Positions 25,299 to 35,863 of a stretch of 64,000 nt of DNA are shown here, piece after piece (position 1 is the stretch's first letter; each line of letters starts with the position of its first letter). The notes under the pieces are model-generated. The model did not search any database and was not told the DNA's origin. It saw only the letters and a list, made by a program, of their open reading frames with translations. This DNA comes from Anaeropeptidivorans aminofermentans (GTDB lineage Bacteria > Bacillota > Clostridia > Lachnospirales > UBA5962). The stretch lies in contig NZ_OW711693.1 in the NCBI RefSeq assembly GCF_940670685.1, positions 3,162,001-3,226,000 of the forward strand, written 5' to 3'. Both the position numbers and the translations under genes were made by a program.

Positions 25299-25367
25299 AA
25301 ATTATGCTTAGAATATAAAACCCCAAAGGATACTATCCTTCGGGGTTTTATATTCTAAGCATAATTT
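25299..25367. terminator. Very long terminator hairpin between pckG and the selenoprotein gene
   Basis: 33-base arms (25299-25331 and 25335-25367) that match except at one position, with a three-base loop. The core CCCC...GGGGTTTTAT looks like an ordinary terminator but the pairing continues far outside. It ends pckG, which stops at 25432. The 25077-25298 remainder is AT-rich with nothing recognised. Confidence 0.8.
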
Positions 25368-25431
25368 CTGCTCATACATTTTCTTTCAGAAAATATATTC
25401 ACGAGTAAAACCAATCAAAGCCTGATTTTAC

Positions 25432-27183
25432 TTACATATTCTCAACTCTTTTTCTGTAGTTTGAAATCTGCTCTTTTATTTTTTGAGGAAGCCTGTCAAA
25501 ATCTTTGAAGAATTCATCATAGCTGTCGGCGCTTTGTAAAAGAGCTTCTTTGTCAAGGGCAAGGCATTTGTCGAAGGTTTCTTCGTCAAGGCCTGTTCCT
25601 TCTATATTGATGTCTTTGGCGTAAGGCATATAGCCTAAAGCCGTTTCTGTGTATTCAGCTTTGTTTTCACAGCGTTTCATAATCCAATCAAGAATCCTGA
25701 AATTATCGCTGAAACCGGGCCATAAGAAATTGCCGTCATCGTCTTTTCCAAACCAATTTACATGGAAAATCTTAGGGGGATTTTCTACAAGGTCTCCCAT
25801 TTTAAGCCAGTGGGCAAAATAGTCGCCCATATTATATCCGCAGAAGGGAAGCATTGCCATAGGGTCATGTCTAAGCCTTCCCATATTGCCTTCGGCGGCG
25901 GCAGTAGTTTCAGAGCAGAGAGACGCTCCGGTAAATACACCATGCTCCCAGTTCATGGCCTCATATACAAGAGGAACGCCCTTAGAGCGCCTTCCACCGA
26001 ATATAATAGCTGAAATAGGAACACCGTTTGGATTGTCAAATTCCGGAGAAACACAAGGGCATTGCTTTGCGGGGGCTGTAAACCTTGAATTGGGGTGCGC
26101 GCCCTTTTCGCCTGATTCAGGAGTCCAAGGCTGGCCCTTCCAGTCTGTTCCCTTTTCAGGCGGTGTATCTGTCATGCCTTCCCACCAAACTGTATTGTCC
26201 TCTGTTTGAAGAACGTTTGTATATATGGTGTTTTTGCTGATAGTCTCCATCATATTGTAATTGGATTTATGGCTTGTGCCTGGGGCAACGCCGAAAAAGC
26301 CTGCCTCTGGATTTACCGCCCAAAGCCTTCCGTCTTCTCCTATGCGAAGCCATGCAATATCGTCGCCTATGGTAAATGTCTTATAGCCTTCAAATTCCTT
26401 AGGCGGATTTATCATGGCAAGATTTGTCTTTCCGCAGGCACTGGGGAATGCAGCGGCAACGTATTTCGTATCTCCGTTAGGAGCCTGTATGCCTAAAATC
26501 AGCATATGCTCCGCAAGCCAGTTTTCCTTTTGGGCAAGATAGCTTGCTATACGAAGAGAAAGGCATTTTTTACCTAAAAGAGCATTTCCGCCGTAGCCGG
26601 AATTCACGCTGATAATGGATTTCTCTTCGGGGAAGTGAAGAATATACTTTTCTTTTTCGTCAAGGGTTCCTACGCTGTGAAGACCTTTAACAAAATCTAT
26701 GCTGTCTTTGAGCATATCCGTAGCAACTTTTCCAACCCTTGTCATTATCATCATACTTGCAACAACATAAAGGCTATCTGTAATTTCAAATCCAATTTTG
26801 CCGAATTCCGAATTGGGGTGACCCATTATAAAAGGTATTATGTACATTGTTCTTCCGCTGTAAACGCCGTTAAAAAGTTTATTCATTCTGCTTTTTGCCT
26901 CTTCAGGCTCAAACCAGTTATTGGTAGGGCCTACATCTTCCTTTGTCGGAAGGCAGATAAAGGTCCTGTCTTCTACCCTTGCAGTATCCTTCGGATTGGA
27001 ACGGTGAAGATAGCAGCCGGGGAGCTTTTCCTGATTCAGCTCCATTAAGTCCCCCGATTCAAGGGCCTTCCTATAAATCTCCTTTTTCTGCTCTTCGGAA
27101 CCGTCTATCCATATAATCTCCGAAGGTTTCGTAAGCTCTGTAATCTCATTTATCCACTTCAGAACTTCCTTATTATTCGTCAC
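25432..27183 (-). CDS. pckG: Phosphoenolpyruvate carboxykinase (GTP)
   Basis: Interconverts oxaloacetate and PEP with GTP/GDP in the cytoplasm. The 583-residue product has the GTP-type family features: SVNSGYGGNALLGKKC, the kinase P-loop FPSACGKTN with the reactive cysteine, FTIGDDIAW for metal binding, and NWFGKDDDGNF. GTG start with AGGAGGTG seven bases upstream. In fermenting Clostridia it commonly works towards oxaloacetate or as an anaplerotic step. Monocistronic: upstream is F1 copy 11, downstream a strong terminator. Confidence 0.95.
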   Translation of the reverse strand: MTNNKEVLKWINEITELTKPSEIIWIDGSEEQKKEIYRKALESGDLMELNQEKLPGCYLHRSNPKDTARVEDRTFICLPTKEDVGPTNNWFEPEEAKSRMNKLFNGVYSGRTMYIIPFIMGHPNSEFGKIGFEITDSLYVVASMMIMTRVGKVATDMLKDSIDFVKGLHSVGTLDEKEKYILHFPEEKSIISVNSGYGGNALLGKKCLSLRIASYLAQKENWLAEHMLILGIQAPNGDTKYVAAAFPSACGKTNLAMINPPKEFEGYKTFTIGDDIAWLRIGEDGRLWAVNPEAGFFGVAPGTSHKSNYNMMETISKNTIYTNVLQTEDNTVWWEGMTDTPPEKGTDWKGQPWTPESGEKGAHPNSRFTAPAKQCPCVSPEFDNPNGVPISAIIFGGRRSKGVPLVYEAMNWEHGVFTGASLCSETTAAAEGNMGRLRHDPMAMLPFCGYNMGDYFAHWLKMGDLVENPPKIFHVNWFGKDDDGNFLWPGFSDNFRILDWIMKRCENKAEYTETALGYMPYAKDINIEGTGLDEETFDKCLALDKEALLQSADSYDEFFKDFDRLPQKIKEQISNYRKRVENM

Positions 27184-27312
27184 AATCGCACCTCCTGAAT
27201 TTTATGCTTGATTGCACTATCTGCCCAGCCTCTCGAAAACTCCCAAAACGTCAGGTTATGCCGCCCCGGCCTTTAAGGAACCTCCGAGCCTTAATTTTTT
27301 AAGAACAGCCTT

Positions 27313-27442
27313 TATAGTAAATTTCAAATTAAACAGTAATAAAAATCGTATGTTTTGAATGGCTTAAACATAGGAGTTTTATATGTTTAATCCGTTTATG
27401 AAAAATAGATTTTTATTACATCCTTCAGTGAACTTTACTATA
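27313..27442. repeat. F1 repeat copy 11 (second subtype)
   Basis: 130 bp, TATAGTAAATTT to TTTACTATA, centre TGAATGGCTTAAACATAGGA and TATGTTTAATCCGTTT, matching copies 5, 12 and 14. Confidence 0.85.
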
Positions 27443-28100
27443 TTATAAAAAATCCAAATATATTATGGCTATTGCATTAGACACCATAGTTTTCAAGCTA
27501 TAGTTTTCCTGTTTTCTATAAGTACCCTTCTTAGGTATCTATTGTAACATATTTTTATGAAATTGGAACATCTTAGATGCCCTTTGGCTTTGGTTTTACA
27601 CATTTTCGACATTACTTAAAAATACCTTAAATTGAAAATGCTAATTTTGTATAATACCATGCTATGTTTCAGCCTGTATATTATTACAAAATTAGCATAA
27701 ATGATATTTGTAAAATATGTAATATGTTAAATAGTATTATAAAGAATGAATCCTATTTGAAAATTAAATTTTATCCTCTCCCTGTCTTTAGAAATTTTTA
27801 TGATTTATCTGAGCTTTATAGCTTAACAGCTATATTCCTTATGGCAAAAACAATATATAGGTCTTATCAAACCATATGATTTCTTATTTTTTAAACAAAT
27901 ACTGCTTTTGTTCATATCTCTTTCGGCTTACTTTTACAAAATATTATTTTTTAAAAAATTCTTTATATTTTTTCCTTTTCCTCTATTTAAAGTCTATAAA
28001 TTCTCCGATAATAATAATTGTAGTTGATATTTTATTCCTACTATTCTGTCGTATCTTTTTAACTTTATATAAATCATACTTAATCAAAGGAGAATTCATT
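27443..28100. other. AT-rich gap before the chemoreceptor
   Basis: No gene supported. TAAA (27988-27991) and CCGATAAT (28005-28012) resemble the two halves of a sigma-D (motility) promoter, but the 13-base spacer is shorter than the usual 15-16, so this is only a weak candidate. Confidence 0.3.
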
Positions 28101-30359
28101 ATGAGGTACTTTAACAACACAAAGATTCACAAAAAATTGACCCTTGGCTTTGGAAGCCTAATTATTGCGCTGATCTTAATATCAGCTGTCGGTATATACT
28201 CTCTGGTTAATTTGTCAACCAAGTATAACCGCCTGGTAAATGCCCTTGACAGCAATTTAGTACAGACCATGGAAGGGGCCACAGATTTCGCCAATGCAAG
28301 ACGATATATGGTATATGTAATAAAAGCCAGCAATACTGCAGAGGTTGAAGAAAATTATAAAGAGTTTGTTTCTTATGCAAATAGCGCTTCTGACAAAATA
28401 GACGCTGCTCTCGGCTCTCTTTCAGAAAAAGGAAACCTTGAAACCGCCGATGAAAAAAGCGCCAGCTACCACCTATTAAGATTTAACGACCTTATACAAA
28501 ATAACTATCTTCCCACTGCGGAAAATTTATACAATAGCTTCCTTTCCGGTGAAAGAGACCTGGAGAGCCAAAGGCAGGAGCTTATATCCATTGCCGAAGA
28601 AAGCTACATCACTTTAAATACATACATCGATATTATTAAATCTCAGGTTCATACTGAAATCAAAGATATTGAGCAGCAAAATACATTGACTGAAGCATTA
28701 ATCGTCATAACCTCTGCCGTATCTATTATCTTATGCACCATATTTGCCGTTTTGACGACAAAATCTATTACAGGCCCTATACGCACTTTATCTGAAGGTG
28801 CCCGTAAGGTAGTTTCGGGAGACTTCTCCACCCCTATAAACAGCAATAACAAAGATGAGCTTGGCGGCCTTTCAAGAGATATAACATCGCTTATAGAAGT
28901 ATTTCAAACCCTTTTAAGCGAAATAAACAACACCTCTATCCGTCTTACGGAAGGGGATATTTACGCCCGTATTGACCAGAACAAATTTGAAGGAAGCTAT
29001 GCAGATGTTGCTGAAAACATCAATAAAACCTATGATGAGCTTTCAGGGGAAATTCTTGAAATACTGAATTCTATAAGAGAATATGCCGATGGCAATTTTG
29101 AAAAGAATATAAAGCGCTTTAAAGGCGAAAGCCAGTTCATTCACGAAACCATAGATGAAGTTCAGCTTAACCTTAAATCCATTAATAATGATCTTCAAAG
29201 CATTATAGAAAATACTATTAAAGGAGAATTCAGCTACCGTGCAGACGAAAGCAAATATAAAGGAGACTGGCAAAATATCGCCCACGGCCTTAATAAGCTT
29301 ATGGACGCTGTAAACGAGCCTGTTTCAGAAGTCGCTTCCGTTCTTGAAGACGTAGCAAGAGCCGATTTTTCCACAAGTGTGAAAGGCGATTATACCGGTG
29401 TATTTAATACCGTTAAGCAGGCTGTTAATAAAACCATATTATCCACTTCCGAATACATCCGCGATATCAGCGAAAAGCTTACCTCCATAGCTAATAAAAA
29501 TCTTGATATTTATATCGATAAGGAATATATTGGAGAATTCCAAATGGTTAAAGACAACCTTAATAAAATAATAACGAATTTCAACAAGCTCTTTGCAGAA
29601 TTTAACTCTTCAGCGGAACAGGTTGCAGATGGGGCAAATCAGGTTTCAAACTCCAGCCTGAACCTTGCAAACAGTACAAATCTCCAGGCAAGAGCTGTTG
29701 AAAGCCTGAACCATACGGTTAACACCGTAGCCGTAAAGGTTACTGAAAACGCTGAAAACGCAAAGCAGGCAAACATTCTCACAGAAAAGGCACAGCAAAG
29801 CGGCACAGAAAGCCAAAAGGAAATGTCCGATATGCTTCAGGTAATGAAGGATATCGAACTGGCCTCAAACAATATATCAAAAATCATCAAAGTAATAGAG
29901 GATATATCCTTCCAGACAAATCTCCTTGCCTTGAACGCCTCCGTTGAAGCCGCAAGAGCCGGAGTACACGGAAACGGCTTTGCCGTGGTAGCAGAAGAGG
30001 TTGGAACCCTTGCGGGAAGAAGCAAAGAAGCTGCCCTTGAAACCGCCGAGCTTATAGAAAAAACCATATCTATCGTTTCCAAAGGAACAAGAACGGCAGA
30101 AACCACTGCTCTTTCCCTTAATACTATAGTAGATGAAGTATCTAAGGTTTCTAAGCTCATCAATAATGTTTCAGAGGCTTCCAAAGAGCAGGAAAACTCC
30201 ATCAATAATATCAAGGCCGCAACAGAGCAAATATCAAGCGTAACCCAGCAGAATTCTGCAACCTCAGAAGAAGCAGCTTCTTCAGCAGAAGAGCTTTCCA
30301 GCCAATCAGAGGTATTTAAAAACGCAATTGCCGCATTTAACTATAGAAAAGACGTGTAA
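28101..30359 (+). CDS. Methyl-accepting chemotaxis protein
   Basis: 752-residue transmembrane receptor. First membrane helix about residues 14-36, an extracellular four-helix-bundle-like sensor to about 190, second helix about 196-217, then a HAMP domain ([18 protein letters not shown]). Between about 275 and 500 several further HAMP-like repeats appear ([44 protein letters not shown]), an extended poly-HAMP neck. The signalling hairpin tip with [16 protein letters not shown] is near 605-625. ATG 28101 has AAAGGAGA upstream; a longer frame back to 27876 has no ribosome site and is rejected. Followed by a terminator. Confidence 0.93.
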   Translation: MRYFNNTKIHKKLTLGFGSLIIALILISAVGIYSLVNLSTKYNRLVNALDSNLVQTMEGATDFANARRYMVYVIKASNTAEVEENYKEFVSYANSASDKIDAALGSLSEKGNLETADEKSASYHLLRFNDLIQNNYLPTAENLYNSFLSGERDLESQRQELISIAEESYITLNTYIDIIKSQVHTEIKDIEQQNTLTEALIVITSAVSIILCTIFAVLTTKSITGPIRTLSEGARKVVSGDFSTPINSNNKDELGGLSRDITSLIEVFQTLLSEINNTSIRLTEGDIYARIDQNKFEGSYADVAENINKTYDELSGEILEILNSIREYADGNFEKNIKRFKGESQFIHETIDEVQLNLKSINNDLQSIIENTIKGEFSYRADESKYKGDWQNIAHGLNKLMDAVNEPVSEVASVLEDVARADFSTSVKGDYTGVFNTVKQAVNKTILSTSEYIRDISEKLTSIANKNLDIYIDKEYIGEFQMVKDNLNKIITNFNKLFAEFNSSAEQVADGANQVSNSSLNLANSTNLQARAVESLNHTVNTVAVKVTENAENAKQANILTEKAQQSGTESQKEMSDMLQVMKDIELASNNISKIIKVIEDISFQTNLLALNASVEAARAGVHGNGFAVVAEEVGTLAGRSKEAALETAELIEKTISIVSKGTRTAETTALSLNTIVDEVSKVSKLINNVSEASKEQENSINNIKAATEQISSVTQQNSATSEEAASSAEELSSQSEVFKNAIAAFNYRKDV

Positions 30360-30402
30360 GAATAAGGTAAACAGGCTCCGTCACAATAATGTTTAATGTT
30401 TG

Positions 30403-30440
30403 AAAAAAACCGCAGGTTTTTTAGCCCTGCGGTTTTTTTT
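30403..30440 (+). terminator. Terminator of the chemoreceptor gene
   Basis: AAACCGCAGG / CCTGCGGTTT stem followed by a long T-run. Confidence 0.9.
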
Positions 30441-30525
30441 CTTTAGGCTTGTCCTTACCCCTTTCCTATTTTCTCAAGCAATGTGTTTCTGCTTTTACAT
30501 TTCGGTAAATATACTCTGAATTACC

Positions 30526-30655
30526 TATAATAGTAAAATAGTTTAATTACAGTAACAAAAATCATATATCGGATGGCTTAATATAAGTGCTTCTATTATA
30601 TTAAACCGTTTATGAAAATTAGACTTTTGTTATTACCTTAAGGATATTCACTATA
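30526..30655. repeat. F1 repeat copy 12 (second subtype)
   Basis: About 130 bp, ATAGTAAAATAGTTTAATTA to GATATTCACTATA; diverged left tip. Confidence 0.7.
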
Positions 30656-30789
30656 AAACCGTAGAAAAATAATTTGGGTTATGTTATTCTGTATATGAAA
30701 TTAATCTTTATGAAAGTGAAAATTGCGTAAAAATACAGCATTAATATAAAAGGCCTCTATGCCGCTTCTTTGATAGGGAGGTAATTCAA

Positions 30790-32298
30790 TTGAATATATT
30801 GGTTTGGTTTATGCTTATCTCAACGGCGGTTACCGTTCTTCTTCTGATATACGCAGTTGCGACGAACAATTCCGAACGGTCCCTTTTTTTGGTCTTCGGC
30901 TCCATCTGTATTTTTTTATACAGCTTCGGATATCTGCTGGAAATTATTTCCCCAACGCTGGAAGCCGCCTTTATGGGGATTCGAATACAAAAACTGGGGT
31001 CACCCTTTATTGTGCTTCTGAATTATCTATTTTTACGAGATGTTTATGGAGAAAAACGGTTAAGCCCTCTTAAATATTGCCTGCTCTTTGCGCTGCCGGT
31101 TTTTAATCTGTTTACGGCTCAGGCCTTTCCGTTTACACACCTGCATTACACTCATATTGAATATTTTTGGAACGGCTTGATTGCCAATTGCCAGGGGTCA
31201 CTGGGCCCTGTCGGGAAGCTTGCTATCGCATATCATTTTGTGCTCGTATTTCTAAGCATACACCGTATTCTAAAACATCTTACGGGAGAAAGCGGGCTGC
31301 GAAAATGTCAAAGCTTTTGCCTGTTGGCGTCGATTTTAATCCCGCTATTGGTTAACATTTATCATACTCTTTCCTACAGCTATTTGCGAATTGATTTGAA
31401 CCCCTTTGCTATTGCAATCGGGCAGGCGCTGCTTCTGTATTCTGTCCGTATGCAGAACCTTCTTAATGTAGTGCCCTTGGCACGGGCGCAGGTAATTGAA
31501 TCTATGGCGGATGCCTTTATTGTCTGCAGCAGAGATTACAGTTTTTTGGATGCAAACCAAGCTGCCAAGGAGCTATTCCCTGAGCTTAATACCTTGTTTC
31601 CCGGTGAACCTATGGAGCAGGTTAAACGGTTTGAAAAAGAGGGCGAAATGCGCCTTCAAATCGATGGGGAAATACGGTTTTATAAAATAACCCGGACCTA
31701 TATTTTACAAAACAACAGAAACAGTGCCATCTGCATTGTTTTCCACGACATTACCGATAAAGAAAATCAGCTTCAGAAACTATACGGTAAAGCAACTTAC
31801 GACCCCTTAATGCATATATACAATAGGGCTACCTTTTTTGACCTTGCCAATTTCGCTTTAAATTCCGATAAGTCTAAAAATATGCCTTACGCTTTGCTTA
31901 TGATTGACCTTGACCATTTTAAATTAGTAAACGATACTTACGGTCATTCCTGCGGTGATATTGTGCTGGAAACCATAGCCATAATCGTAAAGGGCCACTT
32001 CCGAAAAAGCGACATTGTAGGCCGTTACGGCGGTGAAGAAATTGTAGTTCTCCTTGATAATATCTCTGTAAACCAAATGCATATGACAGTTGAAAAGCTC
32101 CGTACAAACATTGAAAACACAGTTATCCCTTATCAGGAAAACGAATTAAAAGTCACCGTAAGCATTGGCATGACTTATGCTCCTGCCGGCAGTATGCATT
32201 CTCTCGACGATATGCTTCTTCAGGCAGATTTGGCACTATATAGAGCTAAAAACAGCGGCCGCAATAGGGCTTTTATCTATAAAGAGCATTCTATTTAA
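30790..32298 (+). CDS. Membrane-bound diguanylate cyclase
   Basis: 502 residues. Seven hydrophobic helices in the first 220 residues (7TM histidine-kinase-N-type sensor), a PAS-like region about 235-330 (MADAFIVCSRDYSFLDAN), and a C-terminal GGDEF domain with DPLMHIYNRATFF, IDLDHFKLVNDTYGH and an intact active site GRYGGEEIVVLL near residue 414. Makes cyclic di-GMP in response to a membrane signal. TTG start with GGGAGGT seven bases upstream. Stands alone, next to a chemoreceptor, without an obvious shared operon. Confidence 0.92.
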   Translation: MNILVWFMLISTAVTVLLLIYAVATNNSERSLFLVFGSICIFLYSFGYLLEIISPTLEAAFMGIRIQKLGSPFIVLLNYLFLRDVYGEKRLSPLKYCLLFALPVFNLFTAQAFPFTHLHYTHIEYFWNGLIANCQGSLGPVGKLAIAYHFVLVFLSIHRILKHLTGESGLRKCQSFCLLASILIPLLVNIYHTLSYSYLRIDLNPFAIAIGQALLLYSVRMQNLLNVVPLARAQVIESMADAFIVCSRDYSFLDANQAAKELFPELNTLFPGEPMEQVKRFEKEGEMRLQIDGEIRFYKITRTYILQNNRNSAICIVFHDITDKENQLQKLYGKATYDPLMHIYNRATFFDLANFALNSDKSKNMPYALLMIDLDHFKLVNDTYGHSCGDIVLETIAIIVKGHFRKSDIVGRYGGEEIVVLLDNISVNQMHMTVEKLRTNIENTVIPYQENELKVTVSIGMTYAPAGSMHSLDDMLLQADLALYRAKNSGRNRAFIYKEHSI

Positions 32299-32337
32299 GC
32301 CGGTTACAGCTATTAAACTATTAAGTCTGCTGCGATA

Positions 32338-32435
32338 CTTATACTTGAATTAACATGAAAAATAGCATTGCCAAATTGCTTTTATCCCCTCTTAGAGCCA
32401 AATACTTACTTCTGAATAAAAGCATATATTATTAT
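32338..32435. repeat. F2 repeat copy
   Basis: ATACTTGAATTAACATGAAA, then ATAGCATTGCCAAATTGCTT and the right arm CTGAATAAAAGCATAT. Confidence 0.6.
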
Positions 32436-32529
32436 AAATAGCTTTAAGAGACTTAATGAAATACGCTTTGGCTACCTGCAGTCCTCAAGGGTATTTATTT
32501 TGTTCTCTTAATTTTAAGGAGAAACAGGA

Positions 32530-33114
32530 ATGATCTATGAAAATACACCAACCATAGAAACCAAAAGGCTTATCCTTCGAAAATTTACTGAAGATGATAT
32601 ACCGAACCTTTTAGAAATTATGAGCGATAAAGAAGTGAATACCTTTCTTCCATGGTTTCCGTTAGAAAACCTATCAGAAGCGAAAGACTTTTTAGAGAAA
32701 AATTATTTATCCTATTACGAAAAAGCCTCTGCTTACCGCTATGCAATTTGCCTGAAAGAAAGCAATCGCCCTATTGGGTATGTAAATTTAAGCGGCGGGG
32801 AAAGCAATGATTTCGGCTATGGATTACGGAAAGAATTTTGGCACAAAGGGATTGTAACTGAAGCCGCCAAAACCGTTATTGAAAAAATTAAAAATGCAGG
32901 CTACTTATATATTACGGCTACCCATGATGTAAATAATCCAAGAAGCGGAGAAGTTATGAAAAGGCTTGGCATGTCCTACTGTTATTCCTATATTGAAAAT
33001 TGGCAGCCGAAGGATATTTTCGTAACCTTTAGAATGTACCAGCTTAACTTTAATAAAAATGATGAGCAGATTTATATGGGATATTGGAACCGCTATGAAA
33101 ATCACTTTGTGTAA
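32530..33114 (+). CDS. GNAT acetyltransferase, RimJ/RimL type
   Basis: 194 residues. Starts with the family's IETKRLILRKFTEDDIPNL; the acetyl-CoA loop region is YGLRKEFWHKGIVTEAAKTVIEKI, followed by HDVNNPRSGEVMKRLGMS. Transfers an acetyl group to an amine, possibly a protein N-terminus or a small molecule; substrate unknown. AAGGAG precedes the ATG. Gap of 76 bases to the next small gene on the same strand. Confidence 0.88.
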   Translation: MIYENTPTIETKRLILRKFTEDDIPNLLEIMSDKEVNTFLPWFPLENLSEAKDFLEKNYLSYYEKASAYRYAICLKESNRPIGYVNLSGGESNDFGYGLRKEFWHKGIVTEAAKTVIEKIKNAGYLYITATHDVNNPRSGEVMKRLGMSYCYSYIENWQPKDIFVTFRMYQLNFNKNDEQIYMGYWNRYENHFV

Positions 33115-33190
33115 TTACAGTTTCCCATTGATTATACCTGTAATTTAGAAACCTCAATGCAAAAACCCTTTATATCAGGAGATAAATAAA

Positions 33191-33376
33191 ATGAATAAAA
33201 ATAAAAGCTTCTTAATTCTTGGCATCGTTATGATTATTTCGGCTATCTTTTTTATAATTTATGCGCTTAATAATCCCCAAGCAAGCTTTCCTTGGCACAA
33301 TTCCATAACCTATATAATTTATATGGCTTATATTGTTTTAGCCGTTTCATTTATTCTTAAGGGCTTTAAAAAATAA
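33191..33376 (+). CDS. Small two-helix membrane protein
   Basis: 61 residues with two hydrophobic segments (about 7-26 and 38-56) separated by NNPQASFPWHNS, and a lysine tail. TCAGGAGA seven to ten bases before ATG supports translation. No family recognised. Confidence 0.6.
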   Translation: MNKNKSFLILGIVMIISAIFFIIYALNNPQASFPWHNSITYIIYMAYIVLAVSFILKGFKK

Positions 33377-33620
33377 GTCTATAATATCAATCTGCCAGTA
33401 ACCTATTAATTTGCCAATTGCATAGCATATGAAATAATCCCCCTTATATTTCAATTCTAAGATGTAAAGGTATTCTTCCTATTTGCACTTTGAATTTTTC
33501 TTCAAAAAATCCTCCAATAAGTTCCCTGCAATTCATAGCTGTTAGATTATAGACCAGACAACTATGCTTTTAGTGTACTTATTAGAGGAATTCATAAAAA
33601 TATTATTTTTATAGAAAATA

Positions 33621-34211
33621 TTAATATACATTTTGTTTTTTAGGAACGGCCTTAAAATTCCTTCCGCTTAAAAGAATAAGCAATTGGGAAGGGATATAGA
33701 AAAACCATATGAGAAAATACAGGCTGCTGCTGTCTATATTCCAGACCATATAAAGAATATTATAAAGGGCAACGCTGGTATCACAGATAAATAACAGAAA
33801 CATTCCTATTAAAATAAAGAAGCTGTTGGGATAAGGAAATTTATCAAATCCGCAGGCTCTTACGGCTGCCTTCATACTCTTTAAAAATAAGAATGCATAA
33901 ATCAGGCTTCCGCCTATCAAAATATCTGCTTCAAGAAAATACTTATAGAAAAGCGTAATTCCGGCAATGGCAACAGCCGCTTTTTTTATATTTATTTCCC
34001 CGTATCTTTTTATATAGATCAGCTGAACAAGGATAAAAATATATACGCCTGCTCTGTTGTTATCGGCTACAAGCATAAAATAATCTGCCGAAGCCGTAAA
34101 AAAAAGAGCAAGCCTCAATAAAAGCAAATCTCTTTTGGATATTCCGTTTTTATACATTAAGGAAATCAGAAAACATATAACAATATAAATAAATTTTATA
34201 TAAACGCTCAT
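33621..34211 (-). CDS. Integral membrane protein, possibly YhhN/lysoplasmalogenase-like
   Basis: 196 residues with about seven or eight hydrophobic helices. FFTASADYFMLVADN and FLLFICDTSVALYN resemble the two conserved aspartate motifs of the YhhN/TMEM86 family, whose animal members hydrolyse lysoplasmalogen. Plasmalogens occur in many anaerobic Clostridia, so the role is plausible, but resemblance is modest. Monocistronic; AAGGGTG precedes ATG. Confidence 0.5.
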   Translation of the reverse strand: MSVYIKFIYIVICFLISLMYKNGISKRDLLLLRLALFFTASADYFMLVADNNRAGVYIFILVQLIYIKRYGEINIKKAAVAIAGITLFYKYFLEADILIGGSLIYAFLFLKSMKAAVRACGFDKFPYPNSFFILIGMFLLFICDTSVALYNILYMVWNIDSSSLYFLIWFFYIPSQLLILLSGRNFKAVPKKQNVY

Positions 34212-34393
34212 GGCACTACACCCTTATTTTTTTTATAAAGATATAGTGCCCCTTTTGCGCCTAAATTATTACTTTATGGTTATTAAATTTAAAAATAAAT
34301 TTGATGCCTATATGAGGATACAAATTTAAAAAGATACAAGCGTACGCTTGTATCTTTTTTCAAGTTTCCTTGGTATAATTTAATATTTTTGGG

Positions 34394-34454
34394 TAGATTT
34401 ATTATGAAGAAATAAGAAAAGCCTATTGTTACTGTTTAACTTTAAATTTACTAT
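34394..34454. repeat. F1 repeat copy 13, half element
   Basis: About 61 bp: TAGATTTATTATGAAGAAAT, AAAGCCTATTGTTACTG and AACTTTAAATTTACTAT. Centre lost. Its right tip begins immediately after the stop codon of the SHMT-like gene. Confidence 0.6.
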
Positions 34455-35674
34455 TACAGGCAATATTCAAGTTTATTATGTTTTTTTGTATATCGGGCTA
34501 TTTCTTCGGCTATTTTCTCCGGAGCCTCTCTGTCAAAAATAATCCGCTTAAAGAACAGGGCTATTTCTTTCATATGTTCTTCTTTATAGCCTCTTCTTGT
34601 AAGCTCCGATGTTCCTATTCTAAGCTCACAGCTAACGCCGGAAAAATCATAATTGCATAATATGCCCGATTTTTCTAAAAGGGCCGACGGTTCAGGAATA
34701 TTCTCCTTTGTTAAATCCAGTAAAATAAGATGGGTATTGCTGTAACCGATGTCTTTACCCAATACGTTAAATCCCAAATCAACAAGGGCATAAGCAAATG
34801 CCTTTGAATTTTTAACCACCTGCTTGGCATATTCTTCACCGAATTTATCCATTTCAAGGACAGATGCGGCAAGAGGCGGAAGCCTGAATAAATGATGGCT
34901 TGTTACTAAAGAAGGCGAAAGGGTGTTTCCGACCTTTTCTATTAAATCAAGCCTGTTTGATACCACGAATCCTCCTTGCGGACCGGGAAAGGATTTATGG
35001 GTGCTTCCGAACATGATATCCGCACCTTCATTTAAAGGATTGGGGAATACCTTGCCTGCAATAAGCCCTGTTACATGAGCGGCGTCGTAAGCTATGATAA
35101 AGCCCATTTCATCGGCAAGCTGCCTGAATTCTCTTATAGGCTCGGGGGCTATGGTTCCGGAGCCTCCGAAAATAATAAGCTTTGGCTTAAGCTCTTTTAT
35201 CTGTTTTTTAAGGCCTTCCACATCGATTACATGTCCTTTAAAAGGCATATACTGTACGTTTATGGTCTTATTAAAATGGCTTATCTGGCACATGGGCCCT
35301 ACAAGGCCGTGGCCCCAGTTTTCAAGGCTTACTTCTATTACCGTGTCTCCCGGCTCCATAAGGCCTAAAACTACAGACATCCCTGCCATATGGCCGCCTA
35401 TAGGCCGTAAGTCAACGTATTTGGCCTCAAATATTTTACCTACAAGCTTCTGGGTTTTTAATTCAAATTCATTGATATATTTATTTCCGGGATATTCCCT
35501 TTTTTCCGGTTTTAATGTTTCATAACAGCCGTATCTGTTTACAAAGTCGTTATCCGAAAGTTTTCTTACGACTTTACTGGCATAATTTTCGGAAGCTATC
35601 ATATTCAGACAGCCTTCTCTGTATTCATCATGTATATGAAGCAGTTCCTTTATCTCTTCCACATTTTTAAACAT
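34454..35674 (-). CDS. Serine hydroxymethyltransferase-like PLP enzyme
   Basis: 406 residues of the GlyA fold. MIASENYASKVV, LRPIGGHMAGMSVV, AYDAAHVTGLIAGKVFPNP and the PLP lysine in GSTHKSFPGPQGG are clear. True bacterial SHMT usually has TTTTHKTLRGPRGG, so the active-site loop is atypical and nearer archaeal or paralogous forms; it may act on another beta-hydroxy or alpha-methyl amino acid. It lies at the end of a gene series with an importer, an amidine hydrolase and an amidohydrolase, which hints at amino-acid catabolism. I therefore do not assign glyA. Confidence 0.8.
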   Translation of the reverse strand: MFKNVEEIKELLHIHDEYREGCLNMIASENYASKVVRKLSDNDFVNRYGCYETLKPEKREYPGNKYINEFELKTQKLVGKIFEAKYVDLRPIGGHMAGMSVVLGLMEPGDTVIEVSLENWGHGLVGPMCQISHFNKTINVQYMPFKGHVIDVEGLKKQIKELKPKLIIFGGSGTIAPEPIREFRQLADEMGFIIAYDAAHVTGLIAGKVFPNPLNEGADIMFGSTHKSFPGPQGGFVVSNRLDLIEKVGNTLSPSLVTSHHLFRLPPLAASVLEMDKFGEEYAKQVVKNSKAFAYALVDLGFNVLGKDIGYSNTHLILLDLTKENIPEPSALLEKSGILCNYDFSGVSCELRIGTSELTRRGYKEEHMKEIALFFKRIIFDREAPEKIAEEIARYTKKHNKLEYCL

Positions 35675-35863
35675 TTTATCTCACCTTTGCTATGTAATAA
35701 CAGAGCCTTAAAAGCCATGTTCTTTTATAATAAATAAATTTTAATAGGGCTAAAAATTTTGCGGTAAAAACCCCATACTTCAAGAGTCTTTTAAAAAACC
35801 TTTGCTTTTTCTATTTTTATTTAACTTATTATATTTTTAAATAAATATCCGTATAAACTACTC

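Noticed and set aside
27664-28100. Open frames upstream of the chemoreceptor, including a 75-residue extension
   Set aside because: Very AT-rich, no ribosome binding sites, no protein-like motifs; the AAAGGAGA-preceded ATG at 28101 gives the canonical receptor start.
34454-35674. Simple glyA (housekeeping SHMT) assignment
   Set aside because: The PLP-lysine loop GSTHKSFPGPQGG departs from the usual SHMT motif and the gene sits in a catabolic-looking series, so only a family-level call is made.
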